Assembly: GCA_026874595.1 (NCBI GenBank)
Contig: CM049311.1
Coordinates: 39,807,676 to 39,871,675 of the forward strand
Direction of reading: 5' to 3'
DNA from: Sipunculus nudus
Taxonomy: Eukaryota; Annelida; Sipuncula; Golfingiida; Sipunculidae
Length of the DNA stretch: 64,000 nt
Positions 47,931 to 61,289 of this stretch are shown here, piece after piece. Below the pieces are notes generated by a model that was not told the origin of the DNA, searched no databases, and was given only the letters and a program-made list of their open reading frames with translations. Every line of letters starts with the position of its first letter. The stretch's first letter is position 1. The translations under genes and the position numbers were made by a program.

Positions 47931-50900
47931 TAACCAGAACAAAGTGTTATACAAAACCTCAATTGTTGTTAATTAATATACTTTTTATTCTTAACTTTTT
48001 CATTTATTTCTGAGTTCTCCTTGGTCCTTTTTCTAGTCATTTGAGTTATCATGGAGGGTACAGGAATGGCATGAATTAGGTATGATACCAATTTATTCAG
48101 ATGACCTTTACTGTGAGTGACCTTGACCTAGAATAGCTCCAGTTTAGGCAAATATCTAACAAAGCATGAAATATATAACTCATGAAAGGCTAGATGGTTC
48201 TGAAAATCATATTGCCCCAAGATCTTGGATTGTTTTGAAAACTGTAGGCAGCACCTTAAATCCCTTTTCATAGAGCAATCAATTAAAAATCATCTTTTGG
48301 GATCCAATTTAGGGCTGTCAGAGAATACCTTATTGAGAAAAAAAACTTAGGGGTGTAACAATGCATTTAAGAATAGATGCAATGGATTGCAGGCTCTTGA
48401 TTTATGTGATTGAATATTAAACTCTGAATCAATTCATTTTGAATATTATTTTGTTTGCATATAACATCCCAAAGTCCTCTGCAAGCTCTTGAATTTGACA
48501 GAGCAGTTTCAACTTTGCAGTATCAAAGCTCTTTATCCCGTATGTGCCCTTAATCTACTTGTGGATCACTCCACTCAAAAACATATATTACGAGGACAAA
48601 CAGAGGGAGAGGTATATTTTTCTTTTATTTGCTGAAATTAACTAACATCCATAATGGTAAAACTGCTTTTATTTTTATTAAAGTTTTAATTTACTGCTAA
48701 ACGGTAAGAATTGAATCGATAATTTTATTTAATCTGAGGGCCTAACAGTTCACAGGCCTAATAAGATTATTTATCTTCAGTGTTTAACTTATCATTAATT
48801 AGCACAGTTTATAAATCCCAAATTACTTATTTGACATCACAGCATGTCGAATAACTTATGGTTTGGTTTTCTCATCAGCTGTTGGTGGACATATTGGGTA
48901 ATCAGTCAATGAGAGGGCGGTAGGTCACATGAGCCAGTATCATAACATTCTTTACAAGAGATGGTAGATTCATCTAGATTTATTTAAACAAATTTTTAAA
49001 AGCTTTAATTAGGAAGTTATACCAGATTTGTTAACCAGATTGATGCCATCCAACTAGTCCCTACTGCTGCAGTTGGAGCAGTTGAATGAAATAGCCAAAG
49101 TACATCCCTAATTGGTAATAAGTTCACCATCACCTGATCTGCTGAAACTAGTAATACAAGATGTAAATATAAAGAGGATTCCTGTAAAACTTAGCTAATC
49201 TTTTTGGTGGGTACTTCTGTCTTTTATTATATCTTGGTAACACCATTGGTCCCCAGGGTTAAAGATCTCTAGAATCAAAGTAGAGAAATTCCGGTGGAAA
49301 TTCTGGGATTGGAATTAATGTCTTATTCACAGGTTATATCTTCTGAACTATTCCGAGCACCATGCATGTAAAACCAGAAGGCTTAATAATAACCATTCTT
49401 ACTGTATGGATACCTTCATCCTCACTCAGTAGACCAACAGGCCATGCATCTATCATTTAAAAAAAAAAAAACAGCTTTGATTATAACCAACTCTAAATCA
49501 ACATATGGAGATTGAAAATTTCCACAATTTGTTTATTATGTAATGGATATTGCAAGTACTTTTTACCTTCTTGATGTATTCTGAATTTGCTGGTTAGTAA
49601 TACACTGTTACCCAGCTGAGCTGAATAGCTGAGTTTTTGCTATTTTACTCTTCCTTCAGTCAGGATTACCGTGATCAAATTAATATCCCGTATTTGTCAA
49701 AGTCAGAACATGGTCAGTTATGTCTTTTATTGTTTCTTCAAACTGGAGTTTTTTTTGCTGTAGTTTTAGTGGTTGTGATGATGACGGTGAGTAGGGAGCC
49801 AGGTTTGGAGCTCTCAGTAAAGGATGGTACAGGATGGGCGTCATCAAGCCAGCACTCAATATCACCAAACATGAACGCCCAGACTCTTTTTTTTCTCCAT
49901 CAATATGTGTAGCATATTATTTCATCAGCCAGTGTCAGGTTTTTGTGCAATATCTGCTACTGTGTCTGGCTTAGCCCAAGTTGTGAAAAAGCCTTGCATT
50001 TTGATCTTTCGGCTATCCTCCCAGAAAGACTTCCTTTTCAAATGAGGCAAAGGATCCGGGCATGCAAAATACCAAGAATTTTTAGTGTCTGCTTGGAACA
50101 TGAGAGGTGTTATTGTATGTTTCTAGACTAGTCCTACCTAGGGGCCTTAAAAAGAAGATTTGACTGGAATAAAAACATGATCACTAACAGAAAAGTAAAA
50201 ACCATGTGTCATGTCAGCTACTGGCAGGAAAGCAATAGAAGTGAAATGTTGGCCACTCAGTTTTATTTCTTTAGTAATTTAGATCAGTTGGGTAACATTT
50301 ATGCTTTATAACAGAAAGTAATACCTGTATATCAGATTTTAATTATATATCTTTTTCTAATTAAAATTCTGAGAAAAAGCAATTGATGGGTTTGTTGTCA
50401 CATTGCTGAAATTCATGCTCTACAAATGGAGGAAAATCATCTCTGTGAAATAATTGACATGTCTGAATGGCCAAAGTAAAAATTATTTAAACAAGATAGC
50501 ACATTCCTGTAATACAATTAATCTCTCATACACAAGAAATCCAGACTACGGCTTACGAGATCACAAGGCCCAAGTTAGAAACATGTTTACTTATTTACAG
50601 AAAACTGTGTGTAAGTGATTAAACATGTGACATATCAGTTATCTGGAGTAAAATAAAAAGCTTACTATTTAATTGATTAATAAAGAAATACAAGTGACAG
50701 GTGGCTTTTTAAGAAATAGATTTATTCCAATTATCTTGAAGGAGAGCTGAAATAAATCAAGCCAGGAAACCAAAGACAAAAATGTGAAGTGAGTTGCAGA
50801 GACATTTTAATGCAAATTTTGGTTTGCAGTCTTGGAGTGTTCACGTCTGTAACCCCTTGCAATAATCTTGCAGTATGTGTCACATTTATTAATAATTACA

Positions 50901-51245
50901 TTAGCAGCTTATGGGTAAAGTTTAGGTTTGGGTTGATTTAGAATGCACAATCATGTTTTTGACAGCATATTAGTTGTTATAAGTTTTATTTTGATGTGCT
51001 TAAAAAGCAGAGATTTCAAAATGTAAAGAAAGAGGGTTATGTTATGTGTATATCAAGGATCTTGTCCAATAAAAACATATATAAATATGTTGAGGACAAG
51101 ATTAGAAACTGGTCAAATTTAAAACTGGGCCAGCCAAGATTAAAATATAAATTAGAACAAGTTTTGGTTGGATATCCTTGGAAACAGAAGTTGGATCATG
51201 TTGACTTCATTTAGAAAAGTAGGAAATTTAAAAAGACAAGAATAT

Positions 51246-51420
51246 ACAGTGAAACCTGTCTAATAAGACCACCTGTTGGACTGACCAAGAGTGGTCTAAT
51301 TCACAGGGGGTCCTATTAGACAGGTCAGTTATAACTTATATGATGTGTTCAGTTCACTCGAGGGTGGTCTCTGTAGACAGGTGGTCTTATCAGACAGATG
51401 GTCTTTAAGACAGGTGGTTT
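51246..51420. repeat. Dispersed repeat with GTCTAATAAGACCACC motif
   Basis: CAGTGAAACCTGTCTAATAA and ACCACCTG are followed by inverted words (AGGTGGTCTTAT, AGACAGGTGGT). Similar CCTGTCT...GACCACC repeats are widespread in invertebrate genomes. The ends were not defined here. Confidence 0.5.
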
Positions 51421-51900
51421 TAAGACAAGTTTCTTCTGTAATTGAAAAAGCAGTGCACCCTGTTTTGAAAATAGACTACATGCTATAGGTGGTTTATTGA
51501 AATTAATGTATAAGACAACATGACACATAGAAAGTATTGGTGATGAAGCCATTAACATGTTCTCACCTAGTAACATGCACTGTGGGTAAAACCCTCATAT
51601 AGCTGCTAGATAAGCATTTGTTGACCTTGTGCTTCAATGAAAGACATTGGTAAAATCTGTTGCCATCTCATCCAAAACGCTCAATCAGTTATGAGTGCTT
51701 TTGTCTTTTGCTTGGGCCTGTAAATCTGTGAATATAAATCGCACATTGTGTACTTTTAAAATGAAGATTTAGATGGCTTGATAAAAAGGTTGTGGTACTA
51801 GTAGTCACACAAAACAAGTGACACCTATTGGTGGTTTTCATACAGCATTCGTTGCTAGTTTCAATCATGCTTGTTGGGACCTTTCATGTGTTTCTCAATC

Positions 51901-52023
51901 ATGTTGAACTCCGATAAACTAACTGAAATTTATGAAAAGCTGGAAGAACTGAGCAGTGACATTGACAAGGATCTCAATCTTTGCAAGATTGGTTCCATAA
52001 ACCTGAAAATAATCAAGATTTAA
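51901..52023 (+). CDS. Short open frame with coiled-coil character, doubtful
   Basis: ATG to TAA, 40 codons. Residues 4-27 (SDKLTEIYEKLEELSSDIDK) are strongly helical with Leu/Ile heptad spacing and good codon-like composition, unlike nearby AT-rich frames. No clear acceptor before it and no donor after it are seen, so it might be a decayed exon, a fragment of a processed copy, or chance. Confidence 0.2.
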   Translation: MLNSDKLTEIYEKLEELSSDIDKDLNLCKIGSINLKIIKI

Positions 52024-52344
52024 CCAAAAACAAAACTCTGGAAGGTCAAACTTTTAAACCTTTTTAAAAATAATATTTTATGTGTGCTGTTTTGTTGCGA
52101 TGTGTATTTGATAAAACCCTGGTTTTCTTTTCTTTGCAGCCAAAAAGTAACACCTTTAAGCATTTGATGCCCCCAGTTAAACAATTTTACCTGTTATATA
52201 ATGAACATATTTTGATGTGTTAGATACACGTCATTTGTCTACCCGTCACTGCCACTGAACAGCATGTGAGCAATTTAATTAAAAATCTAATTGACATATT
52301 TCTTTGAAATTCAGTTGGCATGTGCATAGAATTTTCAGTGTAAG

Positions 52345-52448
52345 AATGAGAATTCTCATTTTTCAAAGGAAAAATGAGAATAAAGAGATGGTAAGAAATG
52401 AATTCAGTTCTTTCTGGGAAAAAATGAGAATTCTCATTATTCCTGGAA
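52345..52448. repeat. Repeated 16-bp perfect palindromes
   Basis: AATGAGAATTCTCATT, a perfect palindrome, occurs at 52345-52360 and 52433-52448. Degenerate relatives (GAGAATTCCCATATTTCC, GAAATCTCAATTGTCC) continue to about 52560, suggesting a decayed palindromic minisatellite. Confidence 0.75.
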
Positions 52449-53108
52449 GAGAATTCCCATATTTCCTGGGAAAAATCAGAAATCTCAATTGTCCTGGGGA
52501 AAAGAGAATCAAGAGGAAGGATGATATGATTCCTGTTCCAAATAAAACTTAGAATTCCAATTCTTCCTGGGAGGATTATTATATGCTTTAGTAGAAGGGT
52601 TCCTATTTTAAAGGGTGTAGCCAGCATCTCTTGATACTACAGCATATCTGCTTTTTTCCTTGATTTCATACAAGACACACATGTGCTGAGACAAATATAC
52701 TTGGTTTCTGTTGTGTATCATATTTCATCAGAACACTGAGTCCAATACTTAAATCTATCATGTCAACATTATGAATGTAAAACTAAAATTGAGTATATAT
52801 GTGTAAATTTATGAGTAAAGGTCATTGAGAAAACTTGTTCGGGTGTACTAGAATTTACAGCACATGAAATTATGGTGTCAGGAAATTTTCTCTGTAAAAG
52901 GTAAAAAAAATTACAATAGCATAGAAAACCTTTTTATTGATAATTTTGAGCTGTTTGTAGGTGTTGTTGATCATTGTAAGATGTTTACATGTAAAGCAGC
53001 TTTTATGTAAGGCAGTTCTTATATAGTGTTGTGCTAGCTGGTGAGGAAGGGCCCTGTCAAGAACAGACAGTACCGGGTAGCATTTTTGCCTTCCCATGTT
53101 TCACTAAG

Positions 53109-53156
53109 GGATCAGTCAGAAGAACATCAGAAGTGAAATTTGAAGCCAAGTATAAG
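53109..53156 (+). CDS. Possible small internal exon, low confidence
   Basis: The acceptor-like TTGCCTTCCCATGTTTCACTAAG ends at 53108, and a strong donor (TATAAG then GTGAGG) follows 53156. The 48 bp are open in phase 0 (ending EVKFEAKYK), compatible with the phase-0 end of the exon at 45844. Such short exons arise by chance in long introns. Confidence 0.2.
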
Positions 53157-53427
53157 GTGAGGGTTTACATGTAGAGCCCTGGTAAATGAGCGGCCTTCCA
53201 AGGCTGTGAAGGGAACAAGAAGAGGCTTGACTTAGGATCAGGTAACAGTGTATAAATATATGAAAGGATCATTAAAACTTGTCTTTATTCATCAAGAAGC
53301 AGTCATACAGTATTACATGCATATTTTTTTTTATTTCCAGCCATTTGAAAACAGTACATAATAAATGTTTTATGTATATTATGTTGAACATGTGAATTGG
53401 TGTAATGTTAGTAGAAAGATTCATTGT

Positions 53428-53830
53428 GTCACAAAATGATTTGTATTATGATATATTTACTGGTACTGGACCATGATACATGCTTTCACAAAATGATTTG
53501 TACCATGATATATGCTCTCACAAAATGATTTGTACCATGATATATGATCTCACAAAATGATTTGTACCATGATATATGCTCTCACAAAATGATTTGTACC
53601 ATGATATATGATCTCACAAAATGATTTGTACCATGATATATTCTCTCACAAAATGATTTGTACCATGATATATTCTCTCACAAAATGATTTGTACCATGA
53701 TATATGGTCTCACAAAATTATTTGTATTATGATATATGCTCTCACAAAATTATTTGTATCATGATATATTGGCTCACAAAATTATTTGTATCATGATATA
53801 TGGTCTCACAAAATTATATTTATCATGAGA
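53428..53830. repeat. Minisatellite, 32-bp unit
   Basis: About 12 copies of CTCACAAAATGATTTGTACC followed by ATGATATATGCT. The first and last copies are more diverged. Confidence 0.95.
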
Positions 53831-54010
53831 CAAACATAATGATCTGTCACATTTGTAACATAAATTTTGTAAAATTTCACTATGATTGGTTTATCCTGAG
53901 TAAAATATATAAAAGCTGCAGTATCTTTATAATTATACATGAATTGTAAAAAATTACAGTGATCATATCAGCTTTGGGTTTATGTACTCCCCTGAAACTA
54001 TCTGTGCTTA

Positions 54011-55191
54011 TTGTATCTGCCAAAACAGTTTTGCGGATACTATGTTTTTACAGCTGCACGCCACCGCCGCCGCCGCCGCCGCAGACGCCGCGTGGGTGTC
54101 CGGAGAACTCCGTAACCGCTGGGCGGAATTTTACGAAACCCAGGATCTTGTTCGGGTCACATGTGAACTGCTGCACCCCGATTTTGTTTTGACCTCTGAC
54201 CTTTCCTCTGCATTCTGCGTCCGGTTGTGCGTCTGTTTCCACACATAAACCCACATATCTCCGGAATAGTTTTACCGATCAGGAAAATTTTTTTGCACAA
54301 ATGTAGCCCTTGGAAAGCTTTATAACATACACAAAAAAATGGTGGCGCCACCTGCAACCATGTTTGCAGTGTTCATCTGCCTTGGGTTAAAATCACTCAT
54401 ATCTCTGCAGTGATTTGACAAATTCACCTGAAATTTGGCATGTGTATACATCCTGGATAGCTTTTCTGATTTTGTGACAGGTGGCGCCATCTTCATTCAC
54501 GTTTACGCTGCAGACATCCAAGCTCATATCTCGGGAACCGTTTGACCGATTGGGCCAAAATTTTGCATGTGTATAGATCTCACATAGCTCTTTATCATAC
54601 GCAAAACTGGTGGCGCCACCTGCAGCCATTTTTGCACAGTTCCCGTCTGTTTGTCTGCCATGGGATAAAATTACTCATATCTCGGCAGTGGTTTGACATA
54701 TCTGCCTAAAATTTTGCAAGTTTATACATCCCCGACATCTTGATTTTATGACAGGTGGCGCCACCTGCATTCTAGTTTATGCAGCAGACATCCAAGCTCA
54801 TATCTAGGGAACCGTTTGACCGATTGGGCCAAAGTTTTGCATGTGTATAGTTCTCACATAACTCTTTATCATAGGCAAAACTGGTGGCGCCACCTTCAAC
54901 CATTTTTGCACAGTGTCAAACTGTTTGTCTGCCACGGGCTAAAATCACTCATATACATATAGTGGTTTGACTTATCTGCCTCAAATTTTGCATATGTATA
55001 CAACTTGGACGGCTTTCTGGATTTTGTGGTAGGTGGCGCAACCTACATACACCATTTGGCTGCATACATCCATGCTAATATGCAACACTTCACTCTATTT
55101 CCCCTTGCCGCTCAATCCATGCCTCACTTCACCCGTTCCACTCTGATTTAGGCGGATACACGTAGTCGCTTGTCGACTATCCGTATTCTAG
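54011..55191 (+). mobile_element. Helentron-like non-autonomous element, family 1, copy 2
   Basis: Same termini as the copy at 35909: start GTATCTGCCAAAAC and GTTTTGCGGATAC, a (CCG)n patch, alternating core units with GGTGGCGCCACC, then GCGGATAC, hairpin GTAGTCG-CTTGT-CGACTAT, CCGTATTCTAG and a flanking T. It is about 280 bp shorter than copy 1, roughly one core dimer. The unrelated flanks of the two copies fix both ends. It lies within the presumed intron. Confidence 0.75.
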
Positions 55192-56560
55192 TTGATCTTG
55201 GAGAGTGTTGTTCAGCATAAAAATGTAATGGTCTCTCCTGTATATGTATATTTTTTAAAATTTTAACAGAATTTAATAATGTTTTGAGTTATTAAAATAA
55301 CAGCAATGATGTCATTATCTCTGATGTGGATTCCAGTGTCTCTTTCACTGGATTCCAGCGTCTCTTTCCAGTGTCTCTTTCTCTTTCCAGTGTCTGTTTT
55401 TGCCCTGGTAATTTTCTCCAAACACATCGTTCTGGATGTTATGGTAATTATTTTCCAAATCACTAATCATTCTTCATATCAGCATGCAACTGGCAGTGTT
55501 TTCCTAAATTTTATATAAATTTCATACAATGTTGATTAGTTAATGGTAAAATTCACAGCATCTTAATTTGAAGCTTGAGTGTCAGACATTTCGGTTAGTT
55601 ATTTGATTTTTTTTGCGGAAAAATGCAGTGGAACATTGAGCACTGGATGATTCTATCTGGAAATAACTTACATCAGTCATTTGTTCTGTCAAACAATATA
55701 TCCTCGCCCACCCCATTTATAATAATAATTTTAAAAAATGCATGTTTTTAAGAGAATTGACCATCAACCATGAAACACATTCATAGAGTATTAATTAAAA
55801 ACAATGCCTATTACAAATTATTATTGACTATCAGTTTACCTGATCTGAACCAATCAACGCTTGATCCAGAACAAATCCAGATCGGGATTTAGGCTGGACC
55901 AAATCTCGATTGGGATCTGGTCTGGACTGATTTTCTGATTGGTCCAGACCAGATCTAGATCAGATTCAGTGTGGCCTAAATCCTGATAATATATGTTAAT
56001 AACAAAAAGAACGGCTTCCTGTCTAATCAGTTGAAGGTTATTGCAACCTATACCCCTGCTCCAGCTCATAACTCTATCTTCTTGCTAACATCTTGTCTAC
56101 AAGGCTCTGTTTAATTATCAAATCGGTGTAATTTTTATTTTATTTTATTTTTTTTTATTTTTAAAAGTTTTTGTTCATTATAGATAAAGAATTTGTTTAT
56201 TTTTTATTCGTACATATACATGATGCATGAAGGTAATACAGCCAAAATAAAGTTTTATTCATCAAGTTTAACATATTACAAGCTTTCAACAAATTTTAAG
56301 TATATTGTGCCACAAAAATCACTAGTTTTATTTTATTCCACTCATTAATTCATATCAGATATCAGTCATATTAATATTCATTTATTCAACTAACTCTGTG
56401 TATTTGAAGTTTGGCATGGCATAAATTAATGTTTGTCATGACGATACATGCAACTAAAGTGTGTTTGAAATTAAAGGTTCACATGTTTTTACAAGAAATG
56501 TGGGGGAAAATTCTTTCTGTGTGGACCAAGGACAACTTGTTCCTGTTAGAATTAAATGTG

Positions 56561-57109
56561 AAAACTGTACTGAATATTTGTGGTACATACCTAGTACTTT
56601 ACATGAGAATTATCACAGGTGAATTAATCTGTTTGTGTCACACAAGTATTTAAAACTGTACTGAATATTTGTGGTACATACCTAATACTTTACACGAGAA
56701 TTATCACAGGTGAGTTAATCTGTTTGTGTCACACAAGTATTTAAAACTGTACTGAATATTTGTGGTACATACCTAGTACTATACATGAGAATTATCACAG
56801 GTGAATTAATCTGTTTGTGTCACACAAGTATTTAAAACTGTACTGAATATTTGTGGTACATACCTAGTACTATACATGAGAATTATCACAGGTGAATTAA
56901 TCTGTTTGTGTCACACAAGTATTTAAAACTGTACTGAATATTTGTGGTACATACCTAGTACTTTACATGAGAATTATCACAGGTGAATTAATCTGTTTGT
57001 GTCACACAAGTATTTAAAACTGTACTGAATATTTGTGGTACATACCTAGTACTTTACATTAGAATTATCACAGGTGAATTAATCTGTTTGTGTCACACAA
57101 TTATTTAAA
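56561..57109. repeat. Tandem repeat, 91-bp unit, six copies
   Basis: Copies start AAAACTGTACTGAATATTTG at 56561, 56652, 56743 and onward, and end CACACAAGTATTT. They are nearly identical, indicating recent expansion. Confidence 0.95.
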
Positions 57110-57587
57110 ACTGGGTTTGTAATTTTTTGTCATTTACTAAATGTTCATGTTTTCAACATTTTTGTTGAGTTGAAATTCTTGCTTCCCTATTAAACTGACA
57201 CAATTTGATATGGTTTTCTATGTTTTGTCAATCAGATGATTTGTTGTGTTTTGTCCTGTGTTTGTTGATTGGGAGCAGCTGCCCTGGTTCTTTAGATCAC
57301 TAGTTTTCACTCTTTCTTTACTCCAGTAATTGGTGGTTTCTGTGTTTTCATTGACTTGTTTTGTTAAATACAACACTTTCTTCAGGACACATGAATGGCA
57401 TTGTGATTAACTTAAGGTATCACTTTTACTATGACTTTTTGATGACTTTTTTGTGGCTATGTGATCAATAAATTTTGCAGTATTGGCAGATGCCAGAAGA
57501 TGATTTCACTTCCCTTGAAACAAGGAATAAGTTTAGTCAATACCACACATGAAATGGGGAGTGTTGTAAAATGACATCATGAAAGGT

Positions 57588-59045
57588 ATATTGCTCAGTG
57601 ATGTATTCTGTCCGGAGATACATGTTATTATTGCTCAGTAATGTATTCTGCCCAGAGATACATGTTATTATTGCTCAGTAATGTATTCTGTCAGGAGATA
57701 CTTATTAGTATTGCTCAGTGATGTATTCTGTCCGGAGATACATGTTAGTATTGCTCAGTAATGTATTCTGTCCGGAGATACATGTTATTATTGCTCAGTA
57801 ATGTATTCTGTCCGGAGATACATGTTATTATTGCTCAGTAATGTATTCTGTCAGGAGATGCATGTTATTATTGCTCAGTAATGTATTTGTCTGAGGATAC
57901 ATGTTATTATTGCTCAGTGATGTATTCTGTCTGGAGATGCATATTATTATTGCTCAGTAATGTATTCTGTCTGGAGATACATATTAGTATTGCTCAGTAA
58001 TGTATTCTGTCTGGAGATACATGTTATTATTGCTCAGTAATGTATTCTGTCAGGAGATACATGTTATTATTGCTCAGTAATGTATTCTGTCAGGAGATAA
58101 GTGTTATTATTGCTCAGTAATGTATTCTGTCTGGAGATGCATGTTATAATTGCTCAGTAATGTATTCTGTCAGGAGATACGTATTAGTATTGCTCAGTAA
58201 TGTATTCTTTTGGGAGATACATGTTATTATTGCTCAGTAATGTATTCTGTCAGGAGATACATGTTATTATTGCTCAGTAATGTTTTCTGTCAGGAGATAC
58301 ATGTTTTTATTGCTCAGTAATGTATTCTGTCAGGAGATATGTATTAGTATTGCTCAGTAATGTATTCTGTCAGGAGATACATGTTATTATTGCTCAGTAA
58401 TGTATTCTTTTGGGAGATACATGTTAGTATTGCTCAGTTATGTATTCTGTCAGGAGATACATGTTATTATTGCTCAGTAATGTATTCTTTTGGGAGATAC
58501 ATGTTAGTATTGCTCAGTAATGTATTCTGTCAGGAGATACATGTTATTATTGCTCAGTAATGTATTCTGTCCGGAGATACATGTTATTATTGCTCAGTAA
58601 TGTATTCTGTCTGGAGATACATGTTAGTATTGCTCAGTAATGTATTCTGTCAGGAGATACATGTTATTATTGCTTGGTAATGTATTCTGTCAGGAGATAC
58701 GTGTTATTATTGCTCAGTAATGTATTCTGTCAGGAGATACATGTTATTATTGCTCAGTAATGTATTCTGTCAGGAGATACATGTTAGTATTGCTCAGTAA
58801 TGTATTCTGTCAGGAGATGCGTGTTATTATTGCTCAGTAATGTATTCTTTTGGGAGATATATGTTAGTATTGCTCAGTTATGTATTGTGTCAGGAAATAC
58901 ATGTTAGAATTGCTCAGTTATGTATTGTCAGGAGATACATGTTAGTATTGCTCAGTAATGTATTCTGTCAGGAGTGATATGTTTGTATTGCTCAGTAATG
59001 TATTCTGTCAGTAGATACATGTTATAATTGCTCAGTAATGTTACA
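57588..59045. repeat. Minisatellite, 40-bp unit
   Basis: About 36 copies of TATTGCTCAGTAATGTATTC plus TGTCAGGAGATACATGTTAT. Subtypes (TGTCCGG, TTTTGGG, GTTAGTATT) are interspersed. One copy is a few bases short and breaks the frame near 58920. Confidence 0.96.
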
Positions 59046-59640
59046 GTTTTGACATCTTACTTGATTGTTGTTATATCATCTTTAAAAGCATGCAGTCAAG
59101 TTTCATGTCATCTTGTGTTTTATATAATGGCACCCTTGACTTTCTGTGTTTGGATATGGATCCTGTAAAATAACTGTTGATTGGAGGTAACATGTATGTC
59201 ACATACACTCTTATTATTGTCATTAAGACTGGTTATGTTTTCTGTAGTTCTGTATATCTGTTATCATGTCATATTTTCAAATTATAAACCTTTACATAAG
59301 ACACAAGGCTCATGATGGTTTTATTTTCTTTTCTTGGTATAACAGCTTATCAAGGTGTTTATCTGTGTTTGGACTGACTTGTCCTGAGCTAAATCAGTGG
59401 TTGGATGTTTGTCCTCCATCTGTCTGACAATCCATTAGGAAGGTTCATATTACAACCCTGATACTTTGGCAAACAAGTAAAAATTTAATCTACATGGAAA
59501 CTTAAAAGCAAGTCATTGCAACTGATTTTCTTCCAGCTATTTGGTAAGAAAATGAAATTTGAGAATTTAAAAAAAAATCTAGGTTTTCAGGGCTGTTTAA
59601 AATGTTCTTTGCATTTGACCATGAATTTGTAATGGTATTT

Positions 59641-60540
59641 TAGCTCAGCTGACTATAAGTCATCTGAGCTATAGTCGTGGTCAGTCGGCTGTCCGTCCGT
59701 CCGTCCGTTAAACTGGCACGTTTTGAAACCATTAGACCTATGAATCCGAAATTCTGCATACTGTTAGATGTCCCCCAAATCTTCTAATATACCGAAAAGT
59801 GGGTCATTAGGACTTCGTTCCTTCGAGATATTAAGGAAAAACCTCCATTTTCCATTAAAAAAAACATTGTTACACTATAAGACTGCCTAATACCAAAACC
59901 ACTGATCTGATTTTGATCATAGTGAATATGCATATTCTTCCATACATTTTCTATGTACATACCAAAAATTAGGTCAGTATTTGCTTAATTTCTTGAAGTT
60001 ATGGGCCCAAACATGATGCACCTCATAAAAAATCAGGAAATATATTTACTCACTTTACATTAGAATGGCTGAAGCTAGAGACTTTTTTCAGGGATATAAC
60101 TCCATTTAATCAAGATTCAATTGTAAACCGAAAATTAGTTCTGAATTTTTCAAATTTTATAAGTTTAATATTCGCATAAATATAAAATCAGTACCTTAAA
60201 TTTTGCCCAACTTTGGGCATGGCATGTTTTTTCCCTGTAAGTACTGTTGGTTTAATTTTCATATTATGAACAAGAAAGGATTTCAGCTTCTAAGTTCTGA
60301 AACTTGAAAGAAATTGACCAAAAACTGTAGCTTTCATTACATTTTTTATGAGACCATGTCACACCTAGCCTGTACATAAGCCCCTGTATATGTCCCCTTA
60401 TTGACCTTTCATGCTTGAAGCGAGGCATATACTGCAGCCAGCCAGCTCTTGGGTGGGCCAGCTGGATATAGCTGTTCAACCTCCCTCTTCTTGTACTTGT
60501 TTTGGCCAAAAACTACAATAAACAATTATTAAAAAAAATT
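59641..60540 (+). repeat. Dispersed repeat with hairpin head and GTCC run
   Basis: Begins with an imperfect hairpin (TAGCTCAGCTGAC, ATAA loop region, GTCATCTGAGCTA; 59641-59671), then GTCGGCTGTCCGTCCGTCC. The rest is non-coding. The start resembles the other hairpin-headed families here, but no matching 3' hairpin-CTAG end is seen, so the right boundary is a guess. A minus-strand frame at 60264-60509 is not recognised. Confidence 0.45.
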
Positions 60541-61289
60541 ATTGGTTTATAATAACAACTTTAAGAAAAATAAATGGAAAAGGAATTTTATGGTTTATGA
60601 TCGAGTAACAGGGACCTTGCAATTACAAATGTTTTATGGATCTTTCATTGATTGCTGAAAATATATTTCAAATGACACCAAGCAGTCACCATTGGGTATT
60701 TTTTAATTTCAGTCATAAAAATGAATTTAAATAATTAAATAAAATTGTTGTTTACTGTTAGGGATTATGTGTAGCAAGTTAATGATAGACAAGGATGCAG
60801 TTGATCATATTAAATATTCTGAATTTCCAAGTATTTTCCAGGTGTTTAATTTATTGGGATTTTTTTATTACAAAATTAAAAAAAATGAAATATGTCAAAA
60901 ATTAAAAAAAAAATTACTCAGACAAGTGCTCATTAAAGATGTCAATATGTTTGACTTATAACATTAAGACTCATGGCTGTATCAGCTGTTACATGATACT
61001 TGGTAAATAATCAAAATTTATATTTCAGATAACTTTATTTCAGTTAATAAAAATAAACATTCCGATCTCCAGTTTGCTCCTTGTATAATATATTGGTTTG
61101 TTTTGATCCTTGGGTTATTTTTATCACATGTATTAGTTGCGTAGCTGAGATTATTTTCTTTTTTTTCTGATAAATATTTATTAAAAAAAAATTTTTAATG
61201 TGATGAAAAAAATCAGATCTTAAAGACAAGTTCTCATTATGATGTCTTGACAGTGATGTGAAAGTATTCAAAAAGGAATATAGTATTTT

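Noticed and set aside
49637-50131. Two plus-strand frames with hydrophobic segments
   Set aside because: No homologous motif, no splice signals in phase, AT-rich intronic composition.
59548-59554. 7-bp microexon between TTCTTCCAG and GTAAGA
   Set aside because: Too short to judge and such pairs are common by chance in long introns.
60264-60509. Minus-strand 81-codon frame as a gene
   Set aside because: No domain or splice support; it lies in a dispersed repeat.
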